Below, one piece after another: positions 22,309-32,255 of a DNA stretch of 32,485 nt (the first letter of the stretch is position 1; the number at the start of each line of letters is the position of its first letter). The position numbers were made by a program, and so were the translations under genes. The notes under the pieces were generated by a model. The model was not told the origin of the DNA and did not search any database. It saw only the letters and a list, made by a program, of their open reading frames with translations. Source of the DNA: Gammaproteobacteria bacterium (lineage in GTDB: Bacteria > Pseudomonadota > Gammaproteobacteria > Xanthomonadales > Xanthomonadaceae); assembly GCA_030431185.1 (NCBI GenBank), contig JAUIJO010000003.1:1-32485 (forward strand), in the 5' to 3' direction.

Positions 22309-24174
22309 TCAGATGGCAATGGACTTCAGCTTGCGACGACCGCCATAGATCAGGGTGGCGATGGCGCGGGAAGCCGAGACCGCGGAGTACATGGAGGTGC
22401 CGATGCCGAGGATCAGCGCGACCGCGAAGCCCTTCACCGGGCCGGTGCCGAAGGCGAACAGCGCGACGCCGGCGAGCACGGCGGTGATGTTGGCGTCGGC
22501 GATGGTGCCCACGGCGCGGTCGTAACCCGCCGCGATGGCCGCCTTGGCCGGCAGGCCCGCACGCAGTTCCTCGCGTATTCGTTCGTTGATCAGCACGTTG
22601 GCGTCGACCGAGAAGCCCACCGTCAGCGCGATGCCCGCCATGCCCGGCAGGGTCATCGTGGCGCCGAACCAGGACATCAGCGCGACCAGCATCAACAGGT
22701 TCAGCAGCAGCGCGATGCAGGTGATGACGCCGAACATCCGGTAGTACACCAGGAAGAAGCCCAGGATGAAGATGAAGGAGTACTGGATCGCGGTCATGCC
22801 GCGCTCGACGTTCTCGCGACCCAGGCTCGGGCCGACGATGCGTTCCTCGATGAAGTCCATCGGCGCCGCCAGCGAGCCGGAGCGGAGCAGCAGGGCGAGG
22901 TTCGCCGCTTCCTTGGTGCTGTCCAGCCCGGTGGTCTGGAACTCCTTGCCGAACACGCCATTGATGGTCGCGACCGAGATCACTTCCTCGTCGATCCGGG
23001 TGCTGCGGATCTCCTCGCCGTTGACCACGCGGACCTCGGGCACGCGCTCGATGTAGACCACCGCCATCGGCTTGCCGACGTTCTCGCTGGTGAACTCGAA
23101 CATGCGCTGGCCGCCGGCGCCGTTGAGGCGGACGCTGACCGACGGGGTGCCCGACTGCGGGTCCATGCCCGACGAGGCCGTGACCATCTGGTCGCCCGAG
23201 GCGATCACGCGCTTGCTCAGCAGGATCGGGATGGGCTGGCCGTCTGGGCCGGTCTCCTTGCGGTTGTAGAGCTTGCCTTCGGGCGGCACGATGCCGGTGT
23301 CGCGGGCGCTGACGGCGTCCGCGTCGAGCACCGCGCGCCATTCCAGCGTCGCCGTCGCGCCGAGCACGCGCTTGGCCTGCGCGGTGTCCTGCACGCCGGG
23401 CAGCTGGACCACGATGCGGTCGTCGCCCTGGCGCTGGATGATCGGCTCCGACACGCCCAGCGCATTGATTCGGTTGCGCAGCGTGCCGACGTTCTGTTCG
23501 ATCGCCTCGACCGCCAGCCGTTCGATCTCCGCGTCGCTCATCCGGACCGTGACCGCGCGGCCATCGGCGGAGACCTGCAGGGTGGGCTGGGCGATGATGA
23601 TCGCCTCCCGCGCCTGCTCGGCGGCGCCGGCGTCATTCAGCGTCGCCACCACGGTGTTGCCCGCGCGGCGTTCGACCGACTGGTAGCGGATGCGCTTGTC
23701 GCGCAGCAACACGCGCACGTCCTCGGCCGTCGCCTCCAGGCGCTTGTCGAGCGCGGCCTTCTGGTCGACCTGCATGGTGAAATGCACGCCGCCCTGGAGA
23801 TCCAGGCCCAGCAGCATCGGCTTGCCGCCCAGTTTCTGCAGCCATTCGGGCACGGTGGAGGCCAGGTTGAGCGCGACCACGTAGTCGTTGCCCAGCCCCG
23901 GCCGCAGGGCGTCGGCGGCCTTCACCTGGGCATCGGGATCGGACAGGCGCACCAGCAGGTTGTCGCCATCGATCTCGACCGCCTTCGGCGTCACGCCGGC
24001 GGCTTCCAGGTCGGTTTCGACGCGCCCCTTCAGGGCCTCGTCGACCACCGCGCCGCGGTTGGCGCTGACCTGCACCGAGGGGTCCTGCGGAAAGATGTTC
24101 GGCAGGGCATAGACGGTGCTGACGATCAGGATCAGCAGTAGGAGAACGTATTTCCAGCGCGCGTAAGTCAGCAT
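22309..24174 (-). CDS. secD: Protein translocase subunit SecD
   Basis: A 621-residue inner-membrane protein, close to the 615 residues of E. coli SecD. TM1 is at 8-28 (YVLLLLILIVSTVYALPNIF). Then follow the large periplasmic P1 domain with LGLDLQGGVHFTMQV and NRINALGVSEPIIQRQGDDRIVVQLPG, and C-terminal helices with GFSVDANVLINERIREEL near 520 (the proton-pathway Asp is in VDANV). The final segment is GTGPVKGFAVALILGI. Works with SecF and YajC at the SecYEG channel. Start ATG 24174. Confidence 0.97.
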   Translation of the reverse strand: MLTYARWKYVLLLLILIVSTVYALPNIFPQDPSVQVSANRGAVVDEALKGRVETDLEAAGVTPKAVEIDGDNLLVRLSDPDAQVKAADALRPGLGNDYVVALNLASTVPEWLQKLGGKPMLLGLDLQGGVHFTMQVDQKAALDKRLEATAEDVRVLLRDKRIRYQSVERRAGNTVVATLNDAGAAEQAREAIIIAQPTLQVSADGRAVTVRMSDAEIERLAVEAIEQNVGTLRNRINALGVSEPIIQRQGDDRIVVQLPGVQDTAQAKRVLGATATLEWRAVLDADAVSARDTGIVPPEGKLYNRKETGPDGQPIPILLSKRVIASGDQMVTASSGMDPQSGTPSVSVRLNGAGGQRMFEFTSENVGKPMAVVYIERVPEVRVVNGEEIRSTRIDEEVISVATINGVFGKEFQTTGLDSTKEAANLALLLRSGSLAAPMDFIEERIVGPSLGRENVERGMTAIQYSFIFILGFFLVYYRMFGVITCIALLLNLLMLVALMSWFGATMTLPGMAGIALTVGFSVDANVLINERIREELRAGLPAKAAIAAGYDRAVGTIADANITAVLAGVALFAFGTGPVKGFAVALILGIGTSMYSAVSASRAIATLIYGGRRKLKSIAI

Positions 24175-24232
24175 CTAAGACATCCTGCGGCGACCGCACC
24201 GGCCGCCCTATCCAGTCGGTTGTGGCGTCGGC

Positions 24233-24571
24233 TCAGGCCGACTTCAAGGTGCCCTTGGGCAGGACGTTCGCGATCGCGCCCTTCTGCACGCGCACCTGCA
24301 CGTTGTCGGCGACCTGGACGGTGATGAAGCTCTCGCCGATGTCGGCGATGGTGCCGGCGAGGCCGCCGTTGGTGATCACTTCGTCGCCCTTGGAGAGCTT
24401 CTCCAGCATGGCGCGGTGTTCCTTCTGGCGCTTCATCTGGGGGCGGATCATCAGGAAGTACATGATCGCGATCAGGGCGATCGGGAACAGCAGCTGCATG
24501 CCCATGCCGCCACTGGCAGCCGGGGCGCTCTGGGCGTATGCGGGCGAAATCAGGAGGTCGAGCAGGTTCAT
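24233..24571 (-). CDS. yajC: Preprotein translocase auxiliary subunit YajC
   Basis: A 112-residue protein with one membrane helix (about 27-45, LLFPIALIAIMYFLMIRPQMKRQKEH, the family hallmark) and a small C-terminal beta domain with LSKGDEVITNGGLAGTI. ATG 24571 is preferred over ATG 24580 because AGG then falls at normal RBS distance and length matches E. coli YajC (110). Located between tgt and secD as in most gammaproteobacteria; accessory to SecDF. Confidence 0.96.
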   Translation of the reverse strand: MNLLDLLISPAYAQSAPAASGGMGMQLLFPIALIAIMYFLMIRPQMKRQKEHRAMLEKLSKGDEVITNGGLAGTIADIGESFITVQVADNVQVRVQKGAIANVLPKGTLKSA

Positions 24572-24676
24572 CAGGGGCATCCTGGGTCGAAATCAACGGG
24601 AGATTATGGCACGAGCGGGCCGGGCACCGGGGCGCGGGACCGGACGGGCCGGCGCCCGCGCCGCGGGGCCGCCGGC

Positions 24677-26871
<2,195 letters not shown>

Positions 26872-26959
26872 GCGGGGGTCTTCGAGGACGTGTCGGGCCC
26901 GTCGCACGGCGGGCGGGCCGCCCATTGTAAGAGGTCCTGCCCCGCCCGGCCGGGACCGC

Positions 26960-27391
26960 TCAGCGCTCGAACTTGGCCGACAGGATGATCGACGAGGTGG
27001 TGCGCCCCACGCCATCGATCGCACCGATGCGGTCGGTCAGCTCGTCCATCTCCTCGACGCTCGGCACCATGCCCATGGCGACCAGGTCGAAGGGACCGCT
27101 GACGGAGTGCAGCACCCTCAGCTCGGGCATGGCCCTCAAGGCTTCCACCACCGCCGCCATCTGCTTGGGCAGCACGGTGATCATGATGTGGGCGCGGATG
27201 TGGCCCTGCTCGGCCTGGTCGTGCACCCGCACGGTGTAACCGCGGATGACGCCCTGCCGCTCGAGCCGCTCGATCCGGCTCTGCACGGTCGTTCGCGACA
27301 GTTTCAGCTGCCGGGCGATCTCGGCGATGGAGGCGCGTGCATTCTCGCGAAGCACGGAAAGCAACTGCTGGTCGGCGGCGGTGATCTTCAT
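26960..27391 (-). CDS. Lrp/AsnC family transcriptional regulator
   Basis: A 143-residue protein with an N-terminal winged helix-turn-helix (about 3-60; SIAEIARQLKLSRTTVQSRIERLERQGVI) and a C-terminal RAM/AsnC ligand domain (about 66-140; ITVLPKQMAAVVEALRAMPELRVLHSVSGPFDLVAMG). ATG 27391 is the natural start; the frame is open far upstream but antisense to the aminotransferase. Lrp-type proteins form octamers or other higher oligomers and respond to amino acids. It is divergent from the aminotransferase at 27509, and the 117-bp spacer carries nested inverted repeats, so it probably regulates that gene and itself. The amino acid sensed is unknown. Confidence 0.95.
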   Translation of the reverse strand: MKITAADQQLLSVLRENARASIAEIARQLKLSRTTVQSRIERLERQGVIRGYTVRVHDQAEQGHIRAHIMITVLPKQMAAVVEALRAMPELRVLHSVSGPFDLVAMGMVPSVEEMDELTDRIGAIDGVGRTTSSIILSAKFER

Positions 27392-27466
27392 TTGAACGAT
27401 ATTTTTCGTCGAATTGACGAAATCAGCTGGAATTCCGTTCAAATCTACACTGTCTATCGACGAAAT
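27390..27466. promoter_or_regulatory. Nested inverted repeats, probable operator of the Lrp-type regulator
   Basis: TTTCGTC-GAATT-GACGAAA (27404-27422) is a perfect 7-bp inverted repeat, A/T-rich in a GC-rich genome. It is bracketed by ATTTGAAC (27390-27397) and GTTCAAAT (27437-27444), also perfectly inverted. The half-site GACGAAAT (27416-27423) recurs at 27459-27466, 43 bp away, about four helical turns, which suits wrapping by an Lrp oligomer. The first inverted repeat overlaps TTGACG (27414-27419), a -35-like hexamer. Confidence 0.7.
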
Positions 27467-27508
27467 AATCCAGATAATAGGGAGATAACGCTCAGAAAGG
27501 AGAAGCAC

Positions 27509-29002
27509 ATGGCCGTCACCGACACCCTCGCCCCCCTGCGCGCCCATGGCGGTTCGCGCCGCACCGTGGGCCTGGACGACGACACCCTGCTCCGTTTCGC
27601 CCCCCGCCACCCCGCACTGGTCGAGGCCGTGGACGCCGCGGCGGCCGAGTACGCCCGGATCAAGGACGAGTTCGGCGAGCTGCTCGACATGGACGAGGAC
27701 GCGCAGGCGCAGGCCGTGCAGGGCGGCTACATCAATTTCTATCCCGACGACGCCGTGAACCCCTATGTCGCGCTCGCCGCGCGCGGGCCCTGGATCGTCA
27801 CGCTCAAGGGCGCCGTGCTGCATGACTCGGGCGGCTACGGGATGCTCGGCTTCGGCCACGCGCCCAAGGCCGTGATCGATGCCATGTCGCGGCCGCAGGC
27901 GATGGCCAACATCATGACCCCGAACCTGTCGCAGCTGCGCTTCGAACGCCTGCTGCGCGACGCGATCGGCCTGGGCCGCGAATGCCCGTATGCGAAGTTC
28001 CTGTGCCTGAACTCGGGCTCGGAATCGGTCACCCTGGCCGCGCGGATCGCCGATGCGAACGCCAAGACCCTGACCGACGCCGGGGCGCGCCACGCCGGTC
28101 GTACGATCAAGCGCGTCGTCGTGAAGGGGGCCTTCCATGGCCGCACCGACCGCCCCGCGCTGTATTCGGACTCCTCCCGCAAGACCTATGCGAAGTTCCT
28201 CGCGAGCTACCGCGACGAGGACTCGGTGATCGCGGTCCCGCCGTACGACATCGAGGCGCTGCGCCAGGTGTTCGCCGACGCGGACGCGCAGGGCTGGTTC
28301 ATCGAGGCGATGTTCCTGGAGCCGGTCATGGGCGAAGGCGATCCGGGCCGCAGCGTGCCGCGCGATTTCTACGACGCCGCACGCGAGCTCACCCTCGCCC
28401 ATGGCTCCCTGCTGCTGGTCGACTCCATCCAGGCCGGGCTTCGGGCGAATGGCGTCCTGTCGATCGTCGACTATCCCGGCTTCGACGGCGCCGAGGCACC
28501 CGACATGGAGACCTATTCCAAGGCGCTCAACGCAGGCCAGTACCCGCTGTCCGTGCTGGCGGTCAACGCGCGGGCCGCGGGCCTGTACCAGAAGGGCCTG
28601 TACGGCAACACCATGACCACCAATCCGCGTGCGCTCGACGTCGCCAGCACGGTGCTGTCGATGGTCACGCCGGAACTGCGCGAGAACATCCGCGCGCGCG
28701 GCGCCGAGGCGCTGGAGAAGCTCGAGGCCCTTAAGGCCGAACTGGGCGGCGAGATCACCAAGGTCCAGGGCACGGGCCTGCTGTTCTCCTGCGAGCTCTC
28801 CTCCGATTTCAAGTGCTACGGCGCCGGTTCCACCGAGGAGTGGCTGCGCGAGCACGGCATCGGCGTGATCCACGGCGGCGTCAACTCGCTGCGCTTCACC
28901 CCGACCTTCGCGATCACCAGCGAGGAGATCGACATGCTGGTCGGCATGATCGGCCGGGCCCTGAAGGAAGGACCGCGCGCCAGCGAGGCGGCGGCCGCCT
29001 GA
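27509..29002 (+). CDS. Class III (PLP-dependent) aminotransferase, atypical subgroup
   Basis: A 497-residue cytosolic enzyme with a near-perfect RBS (AGAAAGGAG, 6 nt before ATG 27509). The fold-type I core is seen from LNSGSESVTLAARIA (168-180), VKGAFHGRT (205-213) and EPVMGEGD (271-278). LLLVDSIQAGLRANG carries D305, and YSKALNAGQYPLSVLAV has the PLP lysine at K338. The usual DE(V/I)QTG motif reads DSIQAG, so the Glu is replaced by Ser. About 90 residues precede the first strand of the core, more than in ornithine or GABA aminotransferases. Closest by motif to the ornithine/lysine omega-aminotransferase branch, but I cannot name the substrate. Probably controlled by the adjacent Lrp protein; followed by a strong terminator. 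Confidence 0.92.
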   Translation: MAVTDTLAPLRAHGGSRRTVGLDDDTLLRFAPRHPALVEAVDAAAAEYARIKDEFGELLDMDEDAQAQAVQGGYINFYPDDAVNPYVALAARGPWIVTLKGAVLHDSGGYGMLGFGHAPKAVIDAMSRPQAMANIMTPNLSQLRFERLLRDAIGLGRECPYAKFLCLNSGSESVTLAARIADANAKTLTDAGARHAGRTIKRVVVKGAFHGRTDRPALYSDSSRKTYAKFLASYRDEDSVIAVPPYDIEALRQVFADADAQGWFIEAMFLEPVMGEGDPGRSVPRDFYDAARELTLAHGSLLLVDSIQAGLRANGVLSIVDYPGFDGAEAPDMETYSKALNAGQYPLSVLAVNARAAGLYQKGLYGNTMTTNPRALDVASTVLSMVTPELRENIRARGAEALEKLEALKAELGGEITKVQGTGLLFSCELSSDFKCYGAGSTEEWLREHGIGVIHGGVNSLRFTPTFAITSEEIDMLVGMIGRALKEGPRASEAAAA

Positions 29003-29027
29003 GGACCGCTGTCCACGCACGAAGAAG

Positions 29028-29051
29028 GGCGGCCGCAAGGCCGCCTTTTTT
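29028..29051 (+). terminator. Intrinsic terminator after the aminotransferase
   Basis: Stem GGCGGCC-GCAA-GGCCGCC followed by six T (29046-29051), 25 bp after the stop codon. Confidence 0.92.
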
Positions 29052-29118
29052 CGTTGCAGTCACCCAATCCCAGGCGCGGGCTTCTTCGGCAGTTCGTCGT
29101 CCAGCCGGCATCCGTCCC

Positions 29119-29250
29119 CGTAGCCCAGGTAAGCGCAGCGCACCCGGGGCCTCGATTCCAGGGGACATGGAAGGTCGGTCCAAGGACCGCGAAGCCGCAC
29201 GGGGGGAGGCGACGGCAGCCCTCGCCAGCCGCGTAGCCCGGACAAGCGCA
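29119..29250 (+). repeat. Two copies of a short interspersed repeat (CGTAGCCC-type)
   Basis: CGTAGCCCAGGTAAGCGCA (29119-29137) and CGTAGCCCGGACAAGCGCA (29232-29250) agree at 16 of 19 positions. The second copy directly precedes the 127-bp tandem repeat. No gene is seen between 29052 and 29253 on either strand. Confidence 0.7.
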
Positions 29251-29253
29251 AGG

Positions 29254-29497
29254 CCGTAGGGTGGGTAGAGCCGAAGGCGAAACCCACCGTCGCGTAGCCG
29301 CACGCATGAGGAACGATGGGTTTTGCTTCGCGCTACCCATCCTGCGAAGCCACGAACACCTGACCGCCAGCCACGCAGGGCCGTAGGGTGGGTAGAGCCG
29401 AAGGCGAAACCCACCGTCGCGCAGCCGCACGCATGACGAACGATGGGTTTTGCTTCGCGCCACCCATCCTACGAAGCTGCGAACGCCTGACCGCCCC
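29254..29497 (+). repeat. Tandem pair of 127-bp palindromic repeat elements
   Basis: CCGTAGGGTGGGTAGAGCCG starts at 29254 and again at 29381, and the two units are nearly identical, differing at scattered single bases. Each unit holds two hairpins: GGTGGGT ... ACCCACC and GATGGGT ... ACCCATC, themselves related as inverted copies. The array ends at the stop codon of the phosphatase gene. It resembles widespread non-coding repeats of high-GC proteobacteria; it carries no transposase. Confidence 0.9.
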
Positions 29498-30891
29498 TAC
29501 TCCCAGCAGCGGTCGCGCCGGCCCTTGAGGGTTGCCTCGCGCACGCAGTCGCGTGGCGCGATGCGGCCTTCCCGCCGCTCCACCACGCGCTTCGGACCCG
29601 GCCCGGCGTCGACCAGGTCGAAGGCATCGTAGAGACGCCCGGTCGCGGTGCGGGCCTCGTAGCCCAGCCGCCCGTCGGCGATGCGGATCGCCTGGAACAA
29701 CTGCGTGTCCTCCCCCACCGGCGACATCGTCGACCGGGCCTCGGCGGACAGCCGGTACTGCTTGGCCCCGGCCACCGACACCACGAACACCGGCGCGCGC
29801 GACGCGTCGTCCAGTCCCCGGCGGCCATAGGTATGGTCGTGGCCCTGCAGGACCAGGTCGACGTGGTGCGCGCGTATCACCGGCAACAGATGATCGCGCA
29901 GGGCCGCGTTCTCGCGACCATCGCGCGGGGAGAAGAAGGGCTGGTGCAGCAGCACCACGCTCCAGCGGTTCGGGTTGCCGGCGAGGACGCCATCCAGCCA
30001 TTCGGCCTGCGCGCGCGCCGTGCCCAGATCCAGCGCCGAGGTGCCGTCGATCACGGCGATGCGCACGCCCTGGTAGTCGAACCAGTAGGTCGTCGCCGCG
30101 CCCGTCCCGCCCTGGATGCCATTGGCCGGCAAGGCGAACTGCACCGGCCAGTGGCCGCCGAGCACGCGGCGCTCCCGTGGCGTGTCCTCGAATTCCTCGA
30201 AGTATTCGTGGTTGCCCGGAGCGGGCGCCGTCATCGCCGACGTGGACAATACCCCGGTCGCGTCGAACCACTCGCCCCATTCGTCGTCGTCCTCGCCATC
30301 GCCACCGCTGACCATGTCCCCTGCGTACAGGACCAGGCGCGCGTCGGGCGCGTGCCGCAGCGCTTCCCGCGCCACCCGCGAAGTAAGGCTGAGGTTCTTG
30401 TTCTGCGTGTCGCCGAAATACAGGAGCTCGAGCGGCTCGCCGACGACCCCCGCGGTCCGCAACTGCATCCACGCGCTCCACGTACGGTCGCCGCCCACCC
30501 GATAGGCGTACAGGGTGCCGGGCTGCAGCCCGTCGACGTCCGCCCGATGATGGTGGGCGACGCCGTTCTCCGTGCCCAGCACCTGGCTCGTCGCGGCGAT
30601 GCGTCGCGGCGTGCCCATGTCCGGCGAATCGCCGGCGGGCACGATCTCCAGCCAGGGCGCTTCGACGCTCGCATCCGTGCGCCAGGCCACCGCGAAGCCT
30701 CGCGCGGCATCCTCGGCCGGCGACGCCACGATCCGGTCCGGGAAGCCGTCGGCGACGTAGCGCGCCACGCCGGCGGGCACCTGGGTGTTGGGCTCCGGTT
30801 CGCGAACCCGCACCGCGTCGCTGGCCGCCACGGTGCCGGACACCCCCAGGAGGGCCGCCAGGCCCAGGCGGCGCAGGGTCACGGTCGACAC
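29497..30891 (-). CDS. Exported purple-acid-phosphatase-like metallophosphoesterase
   Basis: A 464-residue protein with a signal peptide (LRRLGLAALLGVSGTVAASDA). Start GTG 30891 lies 3 bp after the phytase stop; GTG 30882 is possible. An N-terminal fibronectin-like domain (about 50-150, ending HHHRADVDGLQPGTLYAYRVGG) precedes the calcineurin-type phosphoesterase domain, the layout of purple acid phosphatases. Metal motifs: FGDTQ (159-163), AGDMVSGG (D192), GNHE (226-229), LLHQPFF (H316) and QGHDHTYGRRG (350-353). Expected to release phosphate from organic esters in the periplasm or outside. It is the second gene of an operon with the phytase, and would act on its partly dephosphorylated products or other esters. 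The stop codon abuts the 127-bp repeats. Confidence 0.93.
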   Translation of the reverse strand: MSTVTLRRLGLAALLGVSGTVAASDAVRVREPEPNTQVPAGVARYVADGFPDRIVASPAEDAARGFAVAWRTDASVEAPWLEIVPAGDSPDMGTPRRIAATSQVLGTENGVAHHHRADVDGLQPGTLYAYRVGGDRTWSAWMQLRTAGVVGEPLELLYFGDTQNKNLSLTSRVAREALRHAPDARLVLYAGDMVSGGDGEDDDEWGEWFDATGVLSTSAMTAPAPGNHEYFEEFEDTPRERRVLGGHWPVQFALPANGIQGGTGAATTYWFDYQGVRIAVIDGTSALDLGTARAQAEWLDGVLAGNPNRWSVVLLHQPFFSPRDGRENAALRDHLLPVIRAHHVDLVLQGHDHTYGRRGLDDASRAPVFVVSVAGAKQYRLSAEARSTMSPVGEDTQLFQAIRIADGRLGYEARTATGRLYDAFDLVDAGPGPKRVVERREGRIAPRDCVREATLKGRRDRCWE

Positions 30892-30894
30892 GAC

Positions 30895-32013
30895 TCAGCG
30901 ACCGCAGGTCTTCAACGACAAGGCGCGTGCGATGTCGCGCCAGTCGAAGGCCGCGACGCCCTGGTCGTCGTCGACGGCGTAGAACACGCCCTCGGGAAAG
31001 CGTGCGTCGGGATGCATGTCCAGCCACACGCCATCGGTGTTGGCGGTGCGCTCGCCGGCGAATGCGCCGACGTGGGCCAGGCTCACGCGATCGAACACAT
31101 GGAACAGGCTGCGGTCCTTGAACTGGTCCGTCGCCAGCCAGTAGCCGCTTCCGTCGGCGCATGCATACAGGGCCATGCCCTCGGCCTGGGCCTTGAACAG
31201 TCCGGCGCCGACGTCGCGGACACGGTAGCGGCCATCGAGACCGTACTCCCGCAACCGGGTACCGACCGCCACGTCCTCCTCGGACAGCAGCAGGCGGTCA
31301 TGCGCGACGTCACCGTACACCGACTCGGCGATGCGGATGGCGCCGGAGGCGCCGGTATCGCCGAACGTGCCTGTCAGCGTGGCCTTCCAGCCGGCGTCGT
31401 GCTCCAGGCGGTAGCGCTTGAAGCGTTCACCGAGCTCGTCCAGAGGCGGCGGCACGTCCTCGTCCCGGGGCGACATGTAATTGTCGCTCACGATCACTTC
31501 GTAGCCGGCGCCCGCCTTGTGCACCCAGAGTCCATAGGGCTGCTGCAGCTCCGTGGAGCCGAAGGACAGCAGTGGCTCGAACGATGGCAGGGCGAACACC
31601 TGCACGCGACGGTTGTCGCGCTCGACGACGAACACCAGGTCGTCGACCACCGCGATCCCGTTGGGACGGTCCAGGCGGCCCGGCCCTTCGCCCGGTCCGG
31701 CGACCGCGCGGATGCGCCGGCCGGTGCCGCCGTCGTACACCACCAGCCGGTCGGTGGTCTTGGCCGTGGCGATCAGCCAGCGCGCGCCGTCGGGTGCCGT
31801 CCAGGACGCCGGCGAATCGATGTTGTCGTCCGGCGTCGGCGCGGTGGTGAACGCCTCGCGCACCACTTCGTGCGGGACACCGGCATCCACCAGGAGGGGA
31901 TCGACCTCCATCGTTTCGTCGGGTTCGTGTTCCGGCGACCCCCGCTCCACCGGCGCCGGGGTGGCACAGGCCGACAGCAGGACGGCTACGCAGAGGAAGG
32001 ACAGGTGTCGCAT
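30895..32013 (-). CDS. Beta-propeller phytase (3-phytase family) lipoprotein
   Basis: About 372 residues. The start is set at ATG 32013 (MRHLSFLCVAVLLSACATPAP), with GGGA 9 nt upstream; ATG 32019 and 32028 are in frame and equally possible. Lipobox LSAC predicts a lipoprotein. Propeller repeats are seen (RPNGIAVVDDLVFVVERDNRRVQVFAL; QPYGLWVHKAGAGYEVIVSDN). The C-terminal half matches bacterial phytases (PF02333): QAEGMALYACADGSGYWLATDQ, FHVFDR, VGAFAGE then NTDGVWLD, and FPEGVFYAVDDDQGVAAFDWRDIA. Such enzymes hydrolyse calcium-phytate. It is upstream of the phosphatase (3-bp gap) and divergent from a TonB-dependent receptor, an arrangement that suits phytate use. Confidence 0.88.
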   Translation of the reverse strand: MRHLSFLCVAVLLSACATPAPVERGSPEHEPDETMEVDPLLVDAGVPHEVVREAFTTAPTPDDNIDSPASWTAPDGARWLIATAKTTDRLVVYDGGTGRRIRAVAGPGEGPGRLDRPNGIAVVDDLVFVVERDNRRVQVFALPSFEPLLSFGSTELQQPYGLWVHKAGAGYEVIVSDNYMSPRDEDVPPPLDELGERFKRYRLEHDAGWKATLTGTFGDTGASGAIRIAESVYGDVAHDRLLLSEEDVAVGTRLREYGLDGRYRVRDVGAGLFKAQAEGMALYACADGSGYWLATDQFKDRSLFHVFDRVSLAHVGAFAGERTANTDGVWLDMHPDARFPEGVFYAVDDDQGVAAFDWRDIARALSLKTCGR

Positions 32014-32190
32014 CGGCATTGATCCCATTGCTGCAATGAATATGTCAGGAAAGCGCAACGTTCTACCCGAGTTTCGTGACGCTGCGGTGTCATCGCACCA
32101 GCGCCTGCTCCGGAGGGCATGGCCGTCCATGCATGCGCTGCAACCGGGCTGCCCCACGAACGTCACCCGCGTCATCGAACCGGCACGCGC

Positions 32191-32224
32191 ATGTCATTTG
32201 CCTGCCATCGCACGGACGTACAAA
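32191..32224 (+). promoter_or_regulatory. PhoB box with correctly spaced -10, upstream of the TonB receptor
   Basis: ATGTCAT-TTGC-CTGCCAT (32191-32208) matches 12 of 14 positions of the two PhoB half-sites (CTGTCAT / CTGTCAY) with the required 4-nt spacer. TACAAA (32219-32224) starts 10 nt later, the usual place of the -10 in PhoB-activated promoters. It predicts a transcript start near 32231 and a leader of about 25 nt before ATG 32256. Confidence 0.65.
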
Positions 32225-32255
32225 TGCCGCTTTCAGCGAAGCGGATCTTTCCTCC

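Noticed and set aside
28816-29463. Minus-strand frames giving MGFAFGSTHP / RRWVSPSALPTLRPC peptides
   Set aside because: These are translations of the 127-bp repeats; the peptide itself repeats with the DNA unit and is a familiar spurious annotation.
29119-29497. Insertion sequence or integron remnant
   Set aside because: No transposase or integrase fragment and no target duplication; the structure is fully described by short palindromic repeats.
32029-32070. A second PhoB box facing the phytase gene (CTGACAT-ATTC-ATTGCAG, minus strand)
   Set aside because: The first half-site is good but the second matches only 3 of 7 positions, so it is not supported.
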